Source: Microbacterium esteraromaticum (GTDB taxonomy: Bacteria > Actinomycetota > Actinomycetes > Actinomycetales > Microbacteriaceae). From it: DNA of 64,000 nucleotides. Of this stretch, positions 43,489 through 58,749 are shown one piece after another; positions within the stretch are counted from its first letter, which is position 1, and each line of letters starts with the position of its first letter. The notes under the pieces were generated by a model. It was not told where the DNA came from. It saw only the letters and a list, made by a program, of their open reading frames with translations, and searched no databases. The DNA lies in contig NZ_CP043732.1 in assembly GCF_014084045.1 (NCBI RefSeq), positions 2,666,001-2,730,000 of the forward strand, written 5' to 3'. A program made the translations under genes and the position numbers.

Positions 43489-44279
43489 TTGATCGACAAG
43501 CAGTTCGCATCCGCGGCGGAAGCCGTCGCCGACATCCCGGACGGCGCATCGCTCGCCGTCGGCGGCTTCGGCCTCTCGGGCAACCCCATGAAGCTCATCG
43601 AGGCGCTGCACGCGCGGGGACAGGCGACCTCAGCGTAGTCAGCAACAACTGCGGCGTCGACGACTGGGGCCTCGGCATCCTGCTCGGTGCGCGTCGCATC
43701 CGCAAGATGACCTCCTCGTACGTCGGAGAGAACAAGGAGTTCGAGCGGCAGTTCCTCGAGGGCGATCTCGAGCTCGAGCTGACTCCGCAGGGCACCCTGG
43801 CCGAGAAGCTGCGTGCAGGCGGCTCGGGCATCGCGGCGTTCTTCACCCAGACGGGCGTGGGCACACAGGTCGCCGAAGGCGGACTCCCGCGCCGGTACAA
43901 CGCCGACGGATCGATCGCCGTGGCATCCCCGGTGAAGGAGGTTCGCAGCTTCGACTTCCTCGGAGACCGGCGGGACTTCGTGCTCGAGGAGTCGATCACC
44001 ACCGACTTCGCCCTTGTGCATGCGCTCAAGGGCGACAGGCACGGGAACCTCATCTTCAACAAGGCCGCGCGCAACTTCAACCCTCTCGCCGCCATGGCGG
44101 GGCGCATCTGCATCGCGCAGGTCGAAGAGCTCGTCGAGCCGGGCGAGCTCGACCCGGACTGCATCCACCTGCCGGGCGTGTACGTGCACCGCGTGGTGGA
44201 GGTCGGCAGCGACATCGAGAAGCGCATCGAGCGGCGCACGGTCGCGGCGACGGACTCGGCGACTCAGGGAGGGAACTGA
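43489..44279 (+). pseudogene. 3-oxoacid CoA-transferase subunit A, frameshifted
   Basis: Transfers CoA from succinyl-CoA to a 3-oxoacid (SCOT/ScoA or PcaI type). The TTG start follows AAGGAG by 5 nt. The first frame encodes DGASLAVGGFGLSGNPMKLI and stops at a TAG near 43638. The rest of the protein, from TGDLSVVSNNCGVDDWGLG to the C-terminus, is in the next frame. The break is at 43616-43619, where one G is missing from a G-run (expected GGGGG, seen GGGG). Otherwise the sequence is intact, including ENKEFE and GGSGIAAFFT. Either a recent mutation or a homopolymer sequencing error. Confidence 0.85.
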
Positions 44280-44280
44280 C

Positions 44281-44934
44281 ATGGCGCTCACTCGCAACGA
44301 GATGGCGGCCCGTGCCGCGAAGGAGCTCGCCGACGGCTCGTATGTCAACCTCGGGATCGGGCTGCCCACGCTCGTGCCGAACTACGTGCCGAACGACGTC
44401 ACCGTCGTGCTGCAGTCCGAGAACGGCATCCTCGGCGTCGGGCCGTATCCGACCGAGGAGAATGTCGACCCCGACCTGATCAACGCGGGCAAGGAGACCG
44501 TCACCCTTCTTCCCGGGGCTGCGTTCTTCGACTCCGCCACGAGCTTCGGCATGATCCGCGGCGGGAAGATCGACGCCGCCATCCTCGGGGCCATGCAGGT
44601 CTCGGTGAACGGCGATCTGGCGAATTGGATGATCCCGGGGAAGATGGTGAAGGGCCCCGGCGGTGCCATGGACCTCGTGCACGGCGCAGGCCGCGTCATC
44701 GTCCTGATGGAGCACGTCGCCAAGGACGGCTCGGCGAAGATCGTGAACGAGTGCTCCCTCCCGCTCACCGGCAGGGGAGTGGTCGACCGGATCATCACCG
44801 ACCTGGCCGTGATCGATGTGACAGATGACGGCCTCGTGCTCGTCGAGACCGCGCCCGGCGTGAGCGTGCAGGACGTCGTCGACGCAACCGAACCCGCATT
44901 GACCATCGCCGAGACAGTGAAGGAGAACTCATGA
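44281..44934 (+). CDS. 3-oxoacid CoA-transferase subunit B
   Basis: Catalytic subunit, 217 aa, with the active-site glutamate Glu47 in [19 protein letters not shown] near the N-terminus and [10 protein letters not shown]. It pairs with the A subunit upstream (1-nt spacing after its TGA) and overlaps the thiolase by ATGA. Succinyl-CoA:acetoacetate (ScoB) and 3-oxoadipate (PcaJ) transferases cannot be told apart with confidence by eye. Confidence 0.9.
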   Translation: MALTRNEMAARAAKELADGSYVNLGIGLPTLVPNYVPNDVTVVLQSENGILGVGPYPTEENVDPDLINAGKETVTLLPGAAFFDSATSFGMIRGGKIDAAILGAMQVSVNGDLANWMIPGKMVKGPGGAMDLVHGAGRVIVLMEHVAKDGSAKIVNECSLPLTGRGVVDRIITDLAVIDVTDDGLVLVETAPGVSVQDVVDATEPALTIAETVKENS

Positions 44935-46109
44935 GCGACATCGTCATCGTCGCCGCAGCCCGCACACCTCAGGGGCGCCTGAAGGGGCAGCTCGCCTCAT
45001 TCACGGCGCCGCAGTTGGGGTCGATGGCCATCCGCGGTGCACTCGAGCAGGCGTCGATCGCCCCGGATGCCGTGGATGCGGTCATCATGGGGCAGGTGCT
45101 CGCGGCAGGGTCCGGCCAGAACGCGGCCCGCCAGGCGGCCGTCGGCGCGGGCATCGGCTGGGATGTCCCGGCGAGCTCGGTCAACAAGGTGTGCCTCTCG
45201 GGCCTGACCGCGATCATCGACGCCGCGCGCATGATCCGCACAGGTGACGCCACCACGGTCGTGGCGGGCGGCATGGAGTCGATGACCCGTGCGCCGCATC
45301 TGCTGATGGGCTCGCGCGACGGCTGGACCTATGGCAGCGTCGAGGTGATCGATCACATGGCTTACGACGGGCTCACCGACGCATACGATCGCGAGAGCAT
45401 GGGAGCCTCGACCGAGCGGCACAACCCCCGCTTCGAGATGACCCGCGAGATCCAGGACACCGTCGCGGCGCTGTCGCACCAGCGTGCCGCGGCGGCCCAG
45501 GCTGATGGCGTCTTCGGCGCCGAGATCGTCGAGGTCTCCGTGCCGCAGCGCAAGGGCGAGCCGGTCGTCCTCACCAAGGATGAGGGCGTCCGCCCCGAGA
45601 CGACCGTCGAATCGCTCGCCGGTCTGCGCCCCGCCTTCGCCGAGGGTGGCACGATCACCGCGGGCAACGCCTCGCAGATCTCAGACGGCGCATCGGCCGT
45701 CGTGGTGACGACTCGCGAGAACGCGGAGGCCGAGGGATGGCCTGTTCTCGCCGTCATCGGTGCGAACGGGCAGACGGCGGGGCCGGACAACTCGCTGCAG
45801 GCACAGCCGGCGCGCGCGATCGAGCGGGCCCTCGAGAAGCAGGGCATCACCGCCGATCAGCTCGACATCGTCGAGATCAACGAGGCCTTCGGCGCGGTCG
45901 TCGCACGCTCGCAGCAGGAGCTGGGGCTGTCGAGCGACATCGTCAACGTCCACGGCGGCGGCATCGCCATCGGGCATCCGATCGGCGCGAGCGGCACGCG
46001 ACTGGTCGTGCACCTGGCGCACGAGCTGGCCAAGCGCGGATCGGGCATCGCGGTCGCCGCACTGTGCGGTGGCGGCGGCCAGGGCGAGGCGCTGATCCTC
46101 ACTCGCTGA
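44931..46109 (+). CDS. Thiolase (acetyl-CoA C-acyltransferase)
   Basis: A 392-aa thiolase: nucleophile Cys88 in [10 protein letters not shown], the general base His in [10 protein letters not shown] and the C-terminal Cys in CGGGGQGEA. It acts on acetoacetyl-CoA or 3-oxoadipyl-CoA released by the coupled CoA transferase. Together with the upstream transferase and IclR regulator it forms a catabolic operon for ketone bodies or aromatics. Followed by a strong hairpin. Confidence 0.92.
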   Translation: MSDIVIVAAARTPQGRLKGQLASFTAPQLGSMAIRGALEQASIAPDAVDAVIMGQVLAAGSGQNAARQAAVGAGIGWDVPASSVNKVCLSGLTAIIDAARMIRTGDATTVVAGGMESMTRAPHLLMGSRDGWTYGSVEVIDHMAYDGLTDAYDRESMGASTERHNPRFEMTREIQDTVAALSHQRAAAAQADGVFGAEIVEVSVPQRKGEPVVLTKDEGVRPETTVESLAGLRPAFAEGGTITAGNASQISDGASAVVVTTRENAEAEGWPVLAVIGANGQTAGPDNSLQAQPARAIERALEKQGITADQLDIVEINEAFGAVVARSQQELGLSSDIVNVHGGGIAIGHPIGASGTRLVVHLAHELAKRGSGIAVAALCGGGGQGEALILTR

Positions 46110-46120
46110 CGCACTGCATC

Positions 46121-46159
46121 CCGTCGCGGGCCGCTCCTGGACGGAGTGGTCCGCGACGG
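46121..46159. terminator. Bidirectional hairpin after the thiolase gene
   Basis: A 17-bp stem (46121-46137 with 46143-46159; two G-U pairs) and a 5-nt loop, 12 nt after the thiolase stop and just before the end of the convergent small gene. Confidence 0.8.
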
Positions 46160-46162
46160 CCG

Positions 46163-46441
46163 TCAGCGCTGCTTCGAGAGGCGCTTCACCTCGTCGCGGC
46201 GCTTCTCGCGACGCTCCTTCTTGTCGGGCTTCGGCGCGAAGGGGGAGTCCGCTGCGACCGGAAGACCCTTCTCCTGGCGACGCATGTCCTTCACCGCGCC
46301 GATGGCGAGGGAGAGGGTGATGGCCCAGCTCACCCAGGCGAGCACCGCTCGCCACGTGAACTGCTGGCCGCGCGCGCCGCGCAGCAGGGTCCAGCCCGTG
46401 GAGATGGCGCTGAAGAGTCCGGTGCGAAGGAGATAGCGCAT
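46163..46441 (-). CDS. Small membrane protein with basic tail
   Basis: A 92-aa protein with an N-terminal amphipathic/hydrophobic helix (LRTGLFSAISTGWTLLRG), a second helix (VLAWVSWAITLSLAIGAV) and a very basic C-terminal tail (KPDKKERREKRRDEVKRL). ATG at 46441 chosen. Unknown function. Confidence 0.7.
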   Translation of the reverse strand: MRYLLRTGLFSAISTGWTLLRGARGQQFTWRAVLAWVSWAITLSLAIGAVKDMRRQEKGLPVAADSPFAPKPDKKERREKRRDEVKRLSKQR

Positions 46442-46624
46442 GCGTCCACGGTAGCCGAGTCGCCGATCCGCCCGCGAAGGGTTGACATCGGCCCGCGAAC
46501 CGCACCGAGGCGCTCTACTAGACTGGACCGAGGGCACCAGCCCGTTCCACTGTGTATCCACCGGCCGTCGGCTCCCCGACGGACAGCGGCGGCACCCGAT
46601 CCGCGTCGAGGACGCGTGCGAGCC

Positions 46625-47848
46625 ATGACACAGACAACCCCCACGTCGCCGAGTCTCGTCCAGCTGACCGGCATCCCGTATTTCATCATCGCGTTCATCG
46701 CGCGACTGCCCTTCGCCATGATGGTGGTCGGGGTGCTGACCGTGGTCGTCACCGTCCGCGGGTCGCTCTCCCTCGGCGGACTCACCTCCGCAGCCGTCGG
46801 CGTGGGCACGGCGCTCGTCGGGCCCTTCCTCGGAGCCGCAGCGGATCGCTGGGGACAGCGCCCCGTGCTGATGCTGTGCGCGACTCTCAACTCCGCCATG
46901 CTCGCCGTCTTCGCCCTGGTCGTCTACACGCCGGTCGCCGATGCGGTCGTGCTGGCATCCGCCTTCACCATCGGCGCGACGGCGCCCCAGGTGTCGCCGA
47001 TGTCGCGGTCGCGTCTGGTCACGATCATCGCCGAGCGCATGCCGCAGCCGCAGCGTGCACGCACGACTTCGGCGACCATGTCCTACGAGTCGGCGGCTGA
47101 TGAGACCGTGTTCGTGTTCGGGCCGTTCCTCGTCGGCATCCTCGCCTCGTTCATCGCTCCCTGGGCGCCCATCGCCATCGCCTCGGCGCTGACGCTGCTG
47201 TTCGTCGGCGCCTTCGCGCTGCACCCCACAGGGCGTCACGTCTCGGTGGAGCGGGATTCCGACGGACGCGCGCCCTCGGCCGTGTCGGAGCTGTTCCGAC
47301 CCGCCCTGCTCGTGGTCGTGGTCGGGATCTTCGGCATCGGCCTGTTCTTCGGGGCGAGCCTGACTGCGCTGACCTCGTTCATGGCCGACCTCGACGCCGC
47401 CGAGCAGGCGGGTCTGCTGTACGGCGTGATGGGTGTCGGGTCGGCCGTCCTCGCGCTCGGCGTGGCGTGGCTGCCGGCCCGCTTCACGCTGCACGCGCGG
47501 TGGATCGTGTTCGGGGGCATCCTCGTGGCCGGCTCGGTGCTGTTCGCGACCTCCACGACGGTGACATCCATGATCGTGGCTCTCGCCCTCGTCGGCATCG
47601 GCGTCGGGCCGACCATCGTCACTCAGTACAGCCTCGGCGCCGCCCGCAGTCCGCTCGGCCGCTCTGCGACGGTCATGACCATGCTCGGCTCGGGCGTCGT
47701 CGTCGGGCAGGCGATCGCGGCCGCTGTCACCGGAGCGACAGCCGAGTCCGCCGGCACCCGGGCCGCGATCGTGCTGCCTCTGATCGCCGCGGCGATCGTG
47801 CTGATCGCCGGCGTCGCGAACCGCCTTCTCAGCCAGCGGCATCACTGA
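46625..47848 (+). CDS. MFS transporter
   Basis: A 407-aa protein with about 12 helices. The TM2-TM3 loop AAADRWGQRPVLML carries the MFS signature, and the central loop (HPTGRHVSVERDSDG) separates two six-helix bundles. C-terminal helices are rich in Gly and Ala. Substrate unknown. Not obviously co-regulated with neighbours. Confidence 0.85.
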   Translation: MTQTTPTSPSLVQLTGIPYFIIAFIARLPFAMMVVGVLTVVVTVRGSLSLGGLTSAAVGVGTALVGPFLGAAADRWGQRPVLMLCATLNSAMLAVFALVVYTPVADAVVLASAFTIGATAPQVSPMSRSRLVTIIAERMPQPQRARTTSATMSYESAADETVFVFGPFLVGILASFIAPWAPIAIASALTLLFVGAFALHPTGRHVSVERDSDGRAPSAVSELFRPALLVVVVGIFGIGLFFGASLTALTSFMADLDAAEQAGLLYGVMGVGSAVLALGVAWLPARFTLHARWIVFGGILVAGSVLFATSTTVTSMIVALALVGIGVGPTIVTQYSLGAARSPLGRSATVMTMLGSGVVVGQAIAAAVTGATAESAGTRAAIVLPLIAAAIVLIAGVANRLLSQRHH

Positions 47849-47952
47849 CACCGCCGCGCATCCGGCCTCTGCAGGGCGGCAGCCGGCCCGTCAACCCCCG
47901 TAACCCGTTCGGCGGTCGTGGGTAGCCTGGAGACACCGAACAGAGGAGTCAC

Positions 47953-49388
<1,436 letters not shown>

Positions 49389-49392
<4 letters not shown>

Positions 49393-50186
49393 CCCGCGAC
49401 TGGCGACCCGGTGCCCCGGATGAGGCCGTGACGGCGATCGCGCACACCGAGCGCCTGCTGGTCGCGCTCGACTTCGACGGCACGGCATCAGAGCTCGTCG
49501 CCGACCCCATGACGGCTCGCGCGATACCGGAGATGAAGCGCGCCGTCGCAGACCTGTCGGTGCTGCCGGGCACGACCGTCGCGTTCGTCTCGGGACGCAG
49601 CCTCGTGCACCTGCGCGAGATCGCGGAGCACGCCGACGACTCGCCCGTTGTCCTCGCCGGTTCCCACGGAGCCCAGTACTGGTATCCGGGGGAGGGGGAG
49701 GCGGATGCCGTCTCCGACGACCCCGACCGGATGCTGCGCGACACGCTGCTGGAGGAGCTCACTCCGCTGCTGAGTGACTATCCCGGAGTCGAGCTGGAGA
49801 GCAAGACGTTCGGGATCGGCATCCACGGGCGTCCTGCTCGACCCGATGTCGAGCAGGCGGCCTTCGCCGCGGTCGACGAGGTCTTCGCACGCCGGGCGAA
49901 GCACTGGCGCCGCCGGACAGGCGACCGCATCCTCGAGTACTCCTCGCGTCTCGAGGGGAAGGACACGGCGATCGCCGTGCTGCGCGAGCGCATCGGCGCC
50001 ACGGGCATCCTGTTCGCGGGCGACGACGTCACCGACGAGGACGCACTCCGCGTGCTCGCTGCCGACGACCTCGGCGTGCGCGTCGGGCCGGGCGAGACCG
50101 CCGCGACGCTGCGTGTGGAATCCCCACAGCAGATGGCCGGACTTCTGGAAGTCATCGCGTCGGAACGGGCCGCTCGACGGCAATAG
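49389..50186 (+). CDS. otsB: Trehalose-6-phosphate phosphatase
   Basis: HAD-superfamily phosphatase that dephosphorylates the OtsA product. The 265-aa protein has the nucleophile motif LVALDFDGTASEL, VAFVSGRSL, the substrate-facing AGSHGAQYW and the Mg2+ motif FAGDDVTDEDALR. Coupled to otsA by ATGA. Confidence 0.95.
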
Positions 50187-50189
50187 ACT
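50184..50189 (+). promoter_or_regulatory. Candidate -10 box of ilvD (leaderless type)
   Basis: TAGACT overlaps the last codons of otsB and ends 6 nt before the ilvD ATG, the same spacing as at dapF. No ribosome binding site is seen, so ilvD is probably transcribed from its own leaderless promoter and not only with otsAB. Confidence 0.5.
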
Positions 50190-50195
50190 TCCGTC

Positions 50196-51929
<1,734 letters not shown>

Positions 51930-51963
51930 CCATCTGACGACGCAGATCATCAAGGATGAGCAA

Positions 51964-55346
<3,383 letters not shown>

Positions 55347-55359
55347 CATCGTCCGCAGG

Positions 55360-55392
55360 GGGAGGCATCCGGTTCGCCGGGTGCCTCCCTTT
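55360..55392 (+). terminator. Terminator of the ilv operon
   Basis: 13-bp stem (GGGAGGCATCCGG with its partner, one G-U pair), a TTCG tetraloop at 55373-55376 and a TTT tail at 55390-55392. Confidence 0.88.
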
Positions 55393-55432
55393 CGCATCCG
55401 CGCCCATGATCGCCGTGCGGAAGGATGGAGGC

Positions 55433-56698
55433 ATGCGACAGCAATGGTTCGACGACGCCCGGTTCGGCATGTTCGTGCACTTCGGTGCCTACAGTGTGGC
55501 CGCACGGCACGAGTGGGTGCAGAACTACGAGCGGCTCACCGACGACGAGTACCGTCCGTACATCGATCACTTCGACCCCGATCGATTCGACGCGCTGGCC
55601 ATCGCCCGCCGAGCGAAGGCCACCGGCATGGGGTACGTCGTGCTCACCGCGAAGCACCATGACGGCTTCTGCCTGTTCGACTCAGCGCTCACCGACTTCA
55701 CCTCCCAGATGGTCTGCGGGCGCGATCTCGTGCGCGAGCACGTCGAAGCCGCGCGTGCGGAGGGGCTGCGGGTGGGGATCTACTACTCGGTGATCGACTG
55801 GCACCACCCGGACTTCACGGTCGACTGGAACCACCCGCGCCGAGATGACGAGAACGCATCCGACCTGAACCGGGGCCGGGACATGGCTCGATACCGCGAC
55901 TACCTCCATGGGCAGGTCCGCGAGCTGCTGACCCGCTACGGTCGCATCGACTACCTGTTCTTCGACTGGACGTACCCCGAGGCGCGCGACGGATGGCAGG
56001 GCAAGGGGCCGCAGGACTGGGACGCGGAAGCGCTGCTGGCGCTGTGCCGCGAACTGCAGCCGGAGATGCTCGTGAACGACCGTCTCGGCATCCCGGCCGA
56101 CTTCGTCACCCCCGAGCAGTACCAGCCGACCTCGCCGCTCGTCGACGAGACGGGGGAGCGGCAGATCTGGGAGGCATGTCAGACGCTGAACGGGTCCTGG
56201 GGCTATCACCGTGACAACACCGACCAGAAGTCGGCGACCCTGCTCGTTCAGATGCTCGCCGACTCGGTGTCGATGGACGGCAACATGCTGCTGAACATCG
56301 GCCCGGACGGGCGAGGCGCGATCGCGCCGCGCGATGGGCGGACGCTGGATGAGATCGGCGACTGGATGCTGCTGCACCGGGACGCCATCATCGGTGCAGG
56401 CCATGCCGATCTGCGCCCGCCCCGGGAGGGGGTCTACACACGACGCGGTGACAGGCTCTACCTGCACCTGTTCAGCTGGCCGCTGGGCTTCGTGCACCTG
56501 CCGGATCTCGCGGGCCGTGTCTCGTTCGCACGGCTGCTGAACGACGGATCCTGGCTGAAGACCTCGACGTCCGACCCCGATCAGCGGGCCGAGAACATAA
56601 CGCCCGCGGGCGAAGCGGAGGGCACCCTCACGGTGCATCTGCCCGTTCGCCGCCCCGACGTGCTCGTTCCGGTGATCGAGCTGACCCTCAGAGAATGA
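55433..56698 (+). CDS. Alpha-L-fucosidase, GH29-like
   Basis: A 421-aa glycoside hydrolase that would release fucose from glycans. The TIM barrel includes RFGMFVHFGAYSVAARHEW, VLTAKHHDGFCLFDS, the nucleophile region YLFFDWTYPE (Asp178) and NDRLG. A short C-terminal beta domain follows. It has no signal peptide, so it is likely cytosolic and would act on imported oligosaccharides. The acid/base glutamate cannot be fixed by eye. It stands alone between two terminators. Confidence 0.85.
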   Translation: MRQQWFDDARFGMFVHFGAYSVAARHEWVQNYERLTDDEYRPYIDHFDPDRFDALAIARRAKATGMGYVVLTAKHHDGFCLFDSALTDFTSQMVCGRDLVREHVEAARAEGLRVGIYYSVIDWHHPDFTVDWNHPRRDDENASDLNRGRDMARYRDYLHGQVRELLTRYGRIDYLFFDWTYPEARDGWQGKGPQDWDAEALLALCRELQPEMLVNDRLGIPADFVTPEQYQPTSPLVDETGERQIWEACQTLNGSWGYHRDNTDQKSATLLVQMLADSVSMDGNMLLNIGPDGRGAIAPRDGRTLDEIGDWMLLHRDAIIGAGHADLRPPREGVYTRRGDRLYLHLFSWPLGFVHLPDLAGRVSFARLLNDGSWLKTSTSDPDQRAENITPAGEAEGTLTVHLPVRRPDVLVPVIELTLRE

Positions 56699-56715
56699 GC
56701 GCCGGCTTCACGGCC

Positions 56716-56763
56716 AGATGAGAAGCGCACCTCCGGATGCCTCCGGAGGTGCGCTTCTCATCT
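56716..56763. terminator. Bidirectional 21-bp hairpin terminator
   Basis: A perfect 21-bp stem (56716-56736 with 56743-56763) and a 6-nt loop, between the convergent fucosidase and membrane-protein genes. It is the strongest hairpin in the window. Confidence 0.92.
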
Positions 56764-56775
56764 GCCTGGAGGCGA

Positions 56776-57699
56776 TCAGCCCTCGGCCGGTGCATCCTCG
56801 ATCTCGATCGGCGCCTCGCCGTCGGCCCACTCGGGGGCCGGCAGCGTCACGGTCTGCCCGCCCTGGATCTGCCGCAGCGCGTCGGCGATCTCCGTGGCGT
56901 TGGTCGGAACCGCCAGCCCGCACTTCTCGAGCTCAGACGCGAACTTCAGCGTGAGGCGCTCCTTGCCGGCTTCGACGGCCTGCGCGGTCGTGCCGTACTT
57001 GATCTCGCTGCCCGTCTGGATGTCGGAGACGGTGTCGCACACGTGGTAGACGGCGCCGCCGTCGACCCAGGTGACCTCGTCCTCGCCCAGCAGCTGGATG
57101 ACCGTCGACTGGTCGGCCGTGTACTTCTCGACGGAGGGCGGGTTGAAGTCGACGCCGACGATCGCGGCGATGACCGCGAGCACGATGCCGAGAGCGCCGG
57201 CGATGGTCTTCTGACCCTTGTCCATGTCCTTGTTCAGGAAGATCAGGATGATCAGCGGCAGGAAGGCCACGATCGCGATGATGGCGCCGAGCTGGTTCTG
57301 CACGAAGAAGCGCACCGTGTCGGACTTCTTCGCGGGATCGAGACGGTTCGCCTTCTTCCACAGGATCGAACCGATGATCGAGAGCGCCGCGATGACCACG
57401 AGCAGCACGATCAGGGTGACGAACGCCCACTGCGGGAACACCGCCTCGCTGCCGCCCTCGACGAGCAGGCCCGTCTCGGGATCGCGCATCAGCTTGCCGT
57501 CACCGCCGGTGACCTCTCGCTGACGCAGCAGCCAGAAGATCGCGACGGCCTCGGCGGCGATGGCAAGCGCCCACAGCACCGCAGCGATCCACCGCAGCGT
57601 CGTCGACTTCTTCTTCGCCTCGGCGGTCGGCACCCACGTGCGCTCCGTCGCGCCGCGTTCGTCGCCCGGCTCGGCGACCTGCCTGCTGTTCTCTGCCAC
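56776..57699 (-). CDS. Hypothetical membrane protein
   Basis: A 307-aa protein with four hydrophobic helices (LRWIAAVLWALAIAAEAVAI, WAFVTLIVLLVVIAALSIIG, LGAIIAIVAFLPLIILIFL, IAGALGIVLAVIAAIVGV) followed by an exterior domain with two cysteines (VYHVCDTVSD and ELEKCGLAVP). It is a family I recognise from Microbacteriaceae only as hypothetical. GTG at 57699 follows GGAGG by 4 nt and is preferred; an ATG at 57726 would add nine residues. Confidence 0.75.
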   Translation of the reverse strand: MAENSRQVAEPGDERGATERTWVPTAEAKKKSTTLRWIAAVLWALAIAAEAVAIFWLLRQREVTGGDGKLMRDPETGLLVEGGSEAVFPQWAFVTLIVLLVVIAALSIIGSILWKKANRLDPAKKSDTVRFFVQNQLGAIIAIVAFLPLIILIFLNKDMDKGQKTIAGALGIVLAVIAAIVGVDFNPPSVEKYTADQSTVIQLLGEDEVTWVDGGAVYHVCDTVSDIQTGSEIKYGTTAQAVEAGKERLTLKFASELEKCGLAVPTNATEIADALRQIQGGQTVTLPAPEWADGEAPIEIEDAPAEG

Positions 57700-57769
57700 T
57701 TTTCCTCCCCAGGAGTTGTCGACCATGAGCCTAGTGGGATGGCACCGTTCGCGTGAGTACGCTGGAGAG

Positions 57770-58258
57770 ATGAATTCCCACCCCGAGGACGACGCACTCA
57801 GCTGGGAGGGCGACGACGCGCTCGAAGCGCGCAGGCCCGAGCCCGCCCGTCGAGCCTCCGCGCCGACTCCGGAGAGCGTTCCGACGATGAGCGAAGCCGC
57901 ACGTCAGGGGGCGGTGGGTTCCGGGGAGGGCGTTCCGGATGCTGACGACGAGCCTCAGGGCATCGGCACCGTCACCCTCGTGATGCTCGGCATCCTCGGC
58001 GGCGTCTACCTGCTCTATACGATCGGCTGGGCGATCGGGGGAGTCGGCATGCAGGCGAAGGCGATGTTCATGCTGCCGGGGCCCCTCTACCTCGCGAGCA
58101 TGTGGATCGCCGTGCTCGCTCCCGCCCTGTGGTTCGTCGCGACGGTCATGCTCACCCGTGGAGCGAAGGACTGGGTGCGCATCAGCACGCTCGTCGTCGG
58201 GGCCGCTCTGCTCGTGCCCTGGCCGTTCGTCGTCGCCGGGGGAGGGGGAGCACTGTGA
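57770..58258 (+). CDS. Membrane protein with acidic N-terminal region
   Basis: A 162-aa protein: about 65 acidic/Pro-rich cytosolic residues, then three hydrophobic helices (VTLVMLGILGGVYLLYTIGW, LYLASMWIAVLAPALWFVAT, STLVVGAALLVPWPFVVAG). GGAGAG precedes the ATG. Coupled by GTGA to the next membrane-protein gene, with which it probably works. Confidence 0.75.
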   Translation: MNSHPEDDALSWEGDDALEARRPEPARRASAPTPESVPTMSEAARQGAVGSGEGVPDADDEPQGIGTVTLVMLGILGGVYLLYTIGWAIGGVGMQAKAMFMLPGPLYLASMWIAVLAPALWFVATVMLTRGAKDWVRISTLVVGAALLVPWPFVVAGGGGAL

Positions 58259-58608
58259 ACGACAGCGCGCACTCCGCGGCGGCCGCGCCTACGGCATCCC
58301 GTCTGGCCAGCATGATGCGCGGCTTCGTGACCGGCCTCGTCGGTCTCGCCTACGCATTCCTCGTGTGGAATGCGACCTTCTACCTGATCGAGATGGCGCA
58401 GGCCGGCATCAGCGGATACGGGTGGACCGTGCTGCTGATGCCCGTGATCGTGCCGATGATCGTCTTCGTCGTCGCGCTGCTGCTCACCCGGCGGCGCACT
58501 CTCGGCGTCTTCATCGTCACGATGCTCGCAGGGCTCGGCGTGAGTGCCGTCTTCTGGCTGGACACCCTCAGCTTCGCCCTGCGCAACGGAGCCTCGCTGC
58601 TCGGCTGA
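58255..58608 (+). CDS. Four-helix membrane protein
   Basis: A 117-aa protein, about three to four helices (FVTGLVGLAYAFLVWNATFY, VLLMPVIVPMIVFVVALLL, LGVFIVTMLAGLGVSAVFW). Its GTG overlaps the upstream stop. Unknown function; the pair may form one complex. Confidence 0.72.
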   Translation: MNDSAHSAAAAPTASRLASMMRGFVTGLVGLAYAFLVWNATFYLIEMAQAGISGYGWTVLLMPVIVPMIVFVVALLLTRRRTLGVFIVTMLAGLGVSAVFWLDTLSFALRNGASLLG

Positions 58609-58749
58609 GCTGCGACGACGCCGCAGCCGTCACGGCCCGTCACACGGTCGGGGCGGTCGACGGTGCTGAGGTAAAGTGTGTCGCGATTGCGCCCCGACGG
58701 CGTGCGGCGCATCGGCTGACCCCCTCCCGTCCTGCCCCGAAGGATATCT

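Noticed and set aside
43616..43640. Programmed ribosomal frameshift in CoA-transferase subunit A
   Set aside because: No slippery heptamer or stimulating structure is apparent and the family is not known to use recoding. A simple base loss in a G-run is sufficient.
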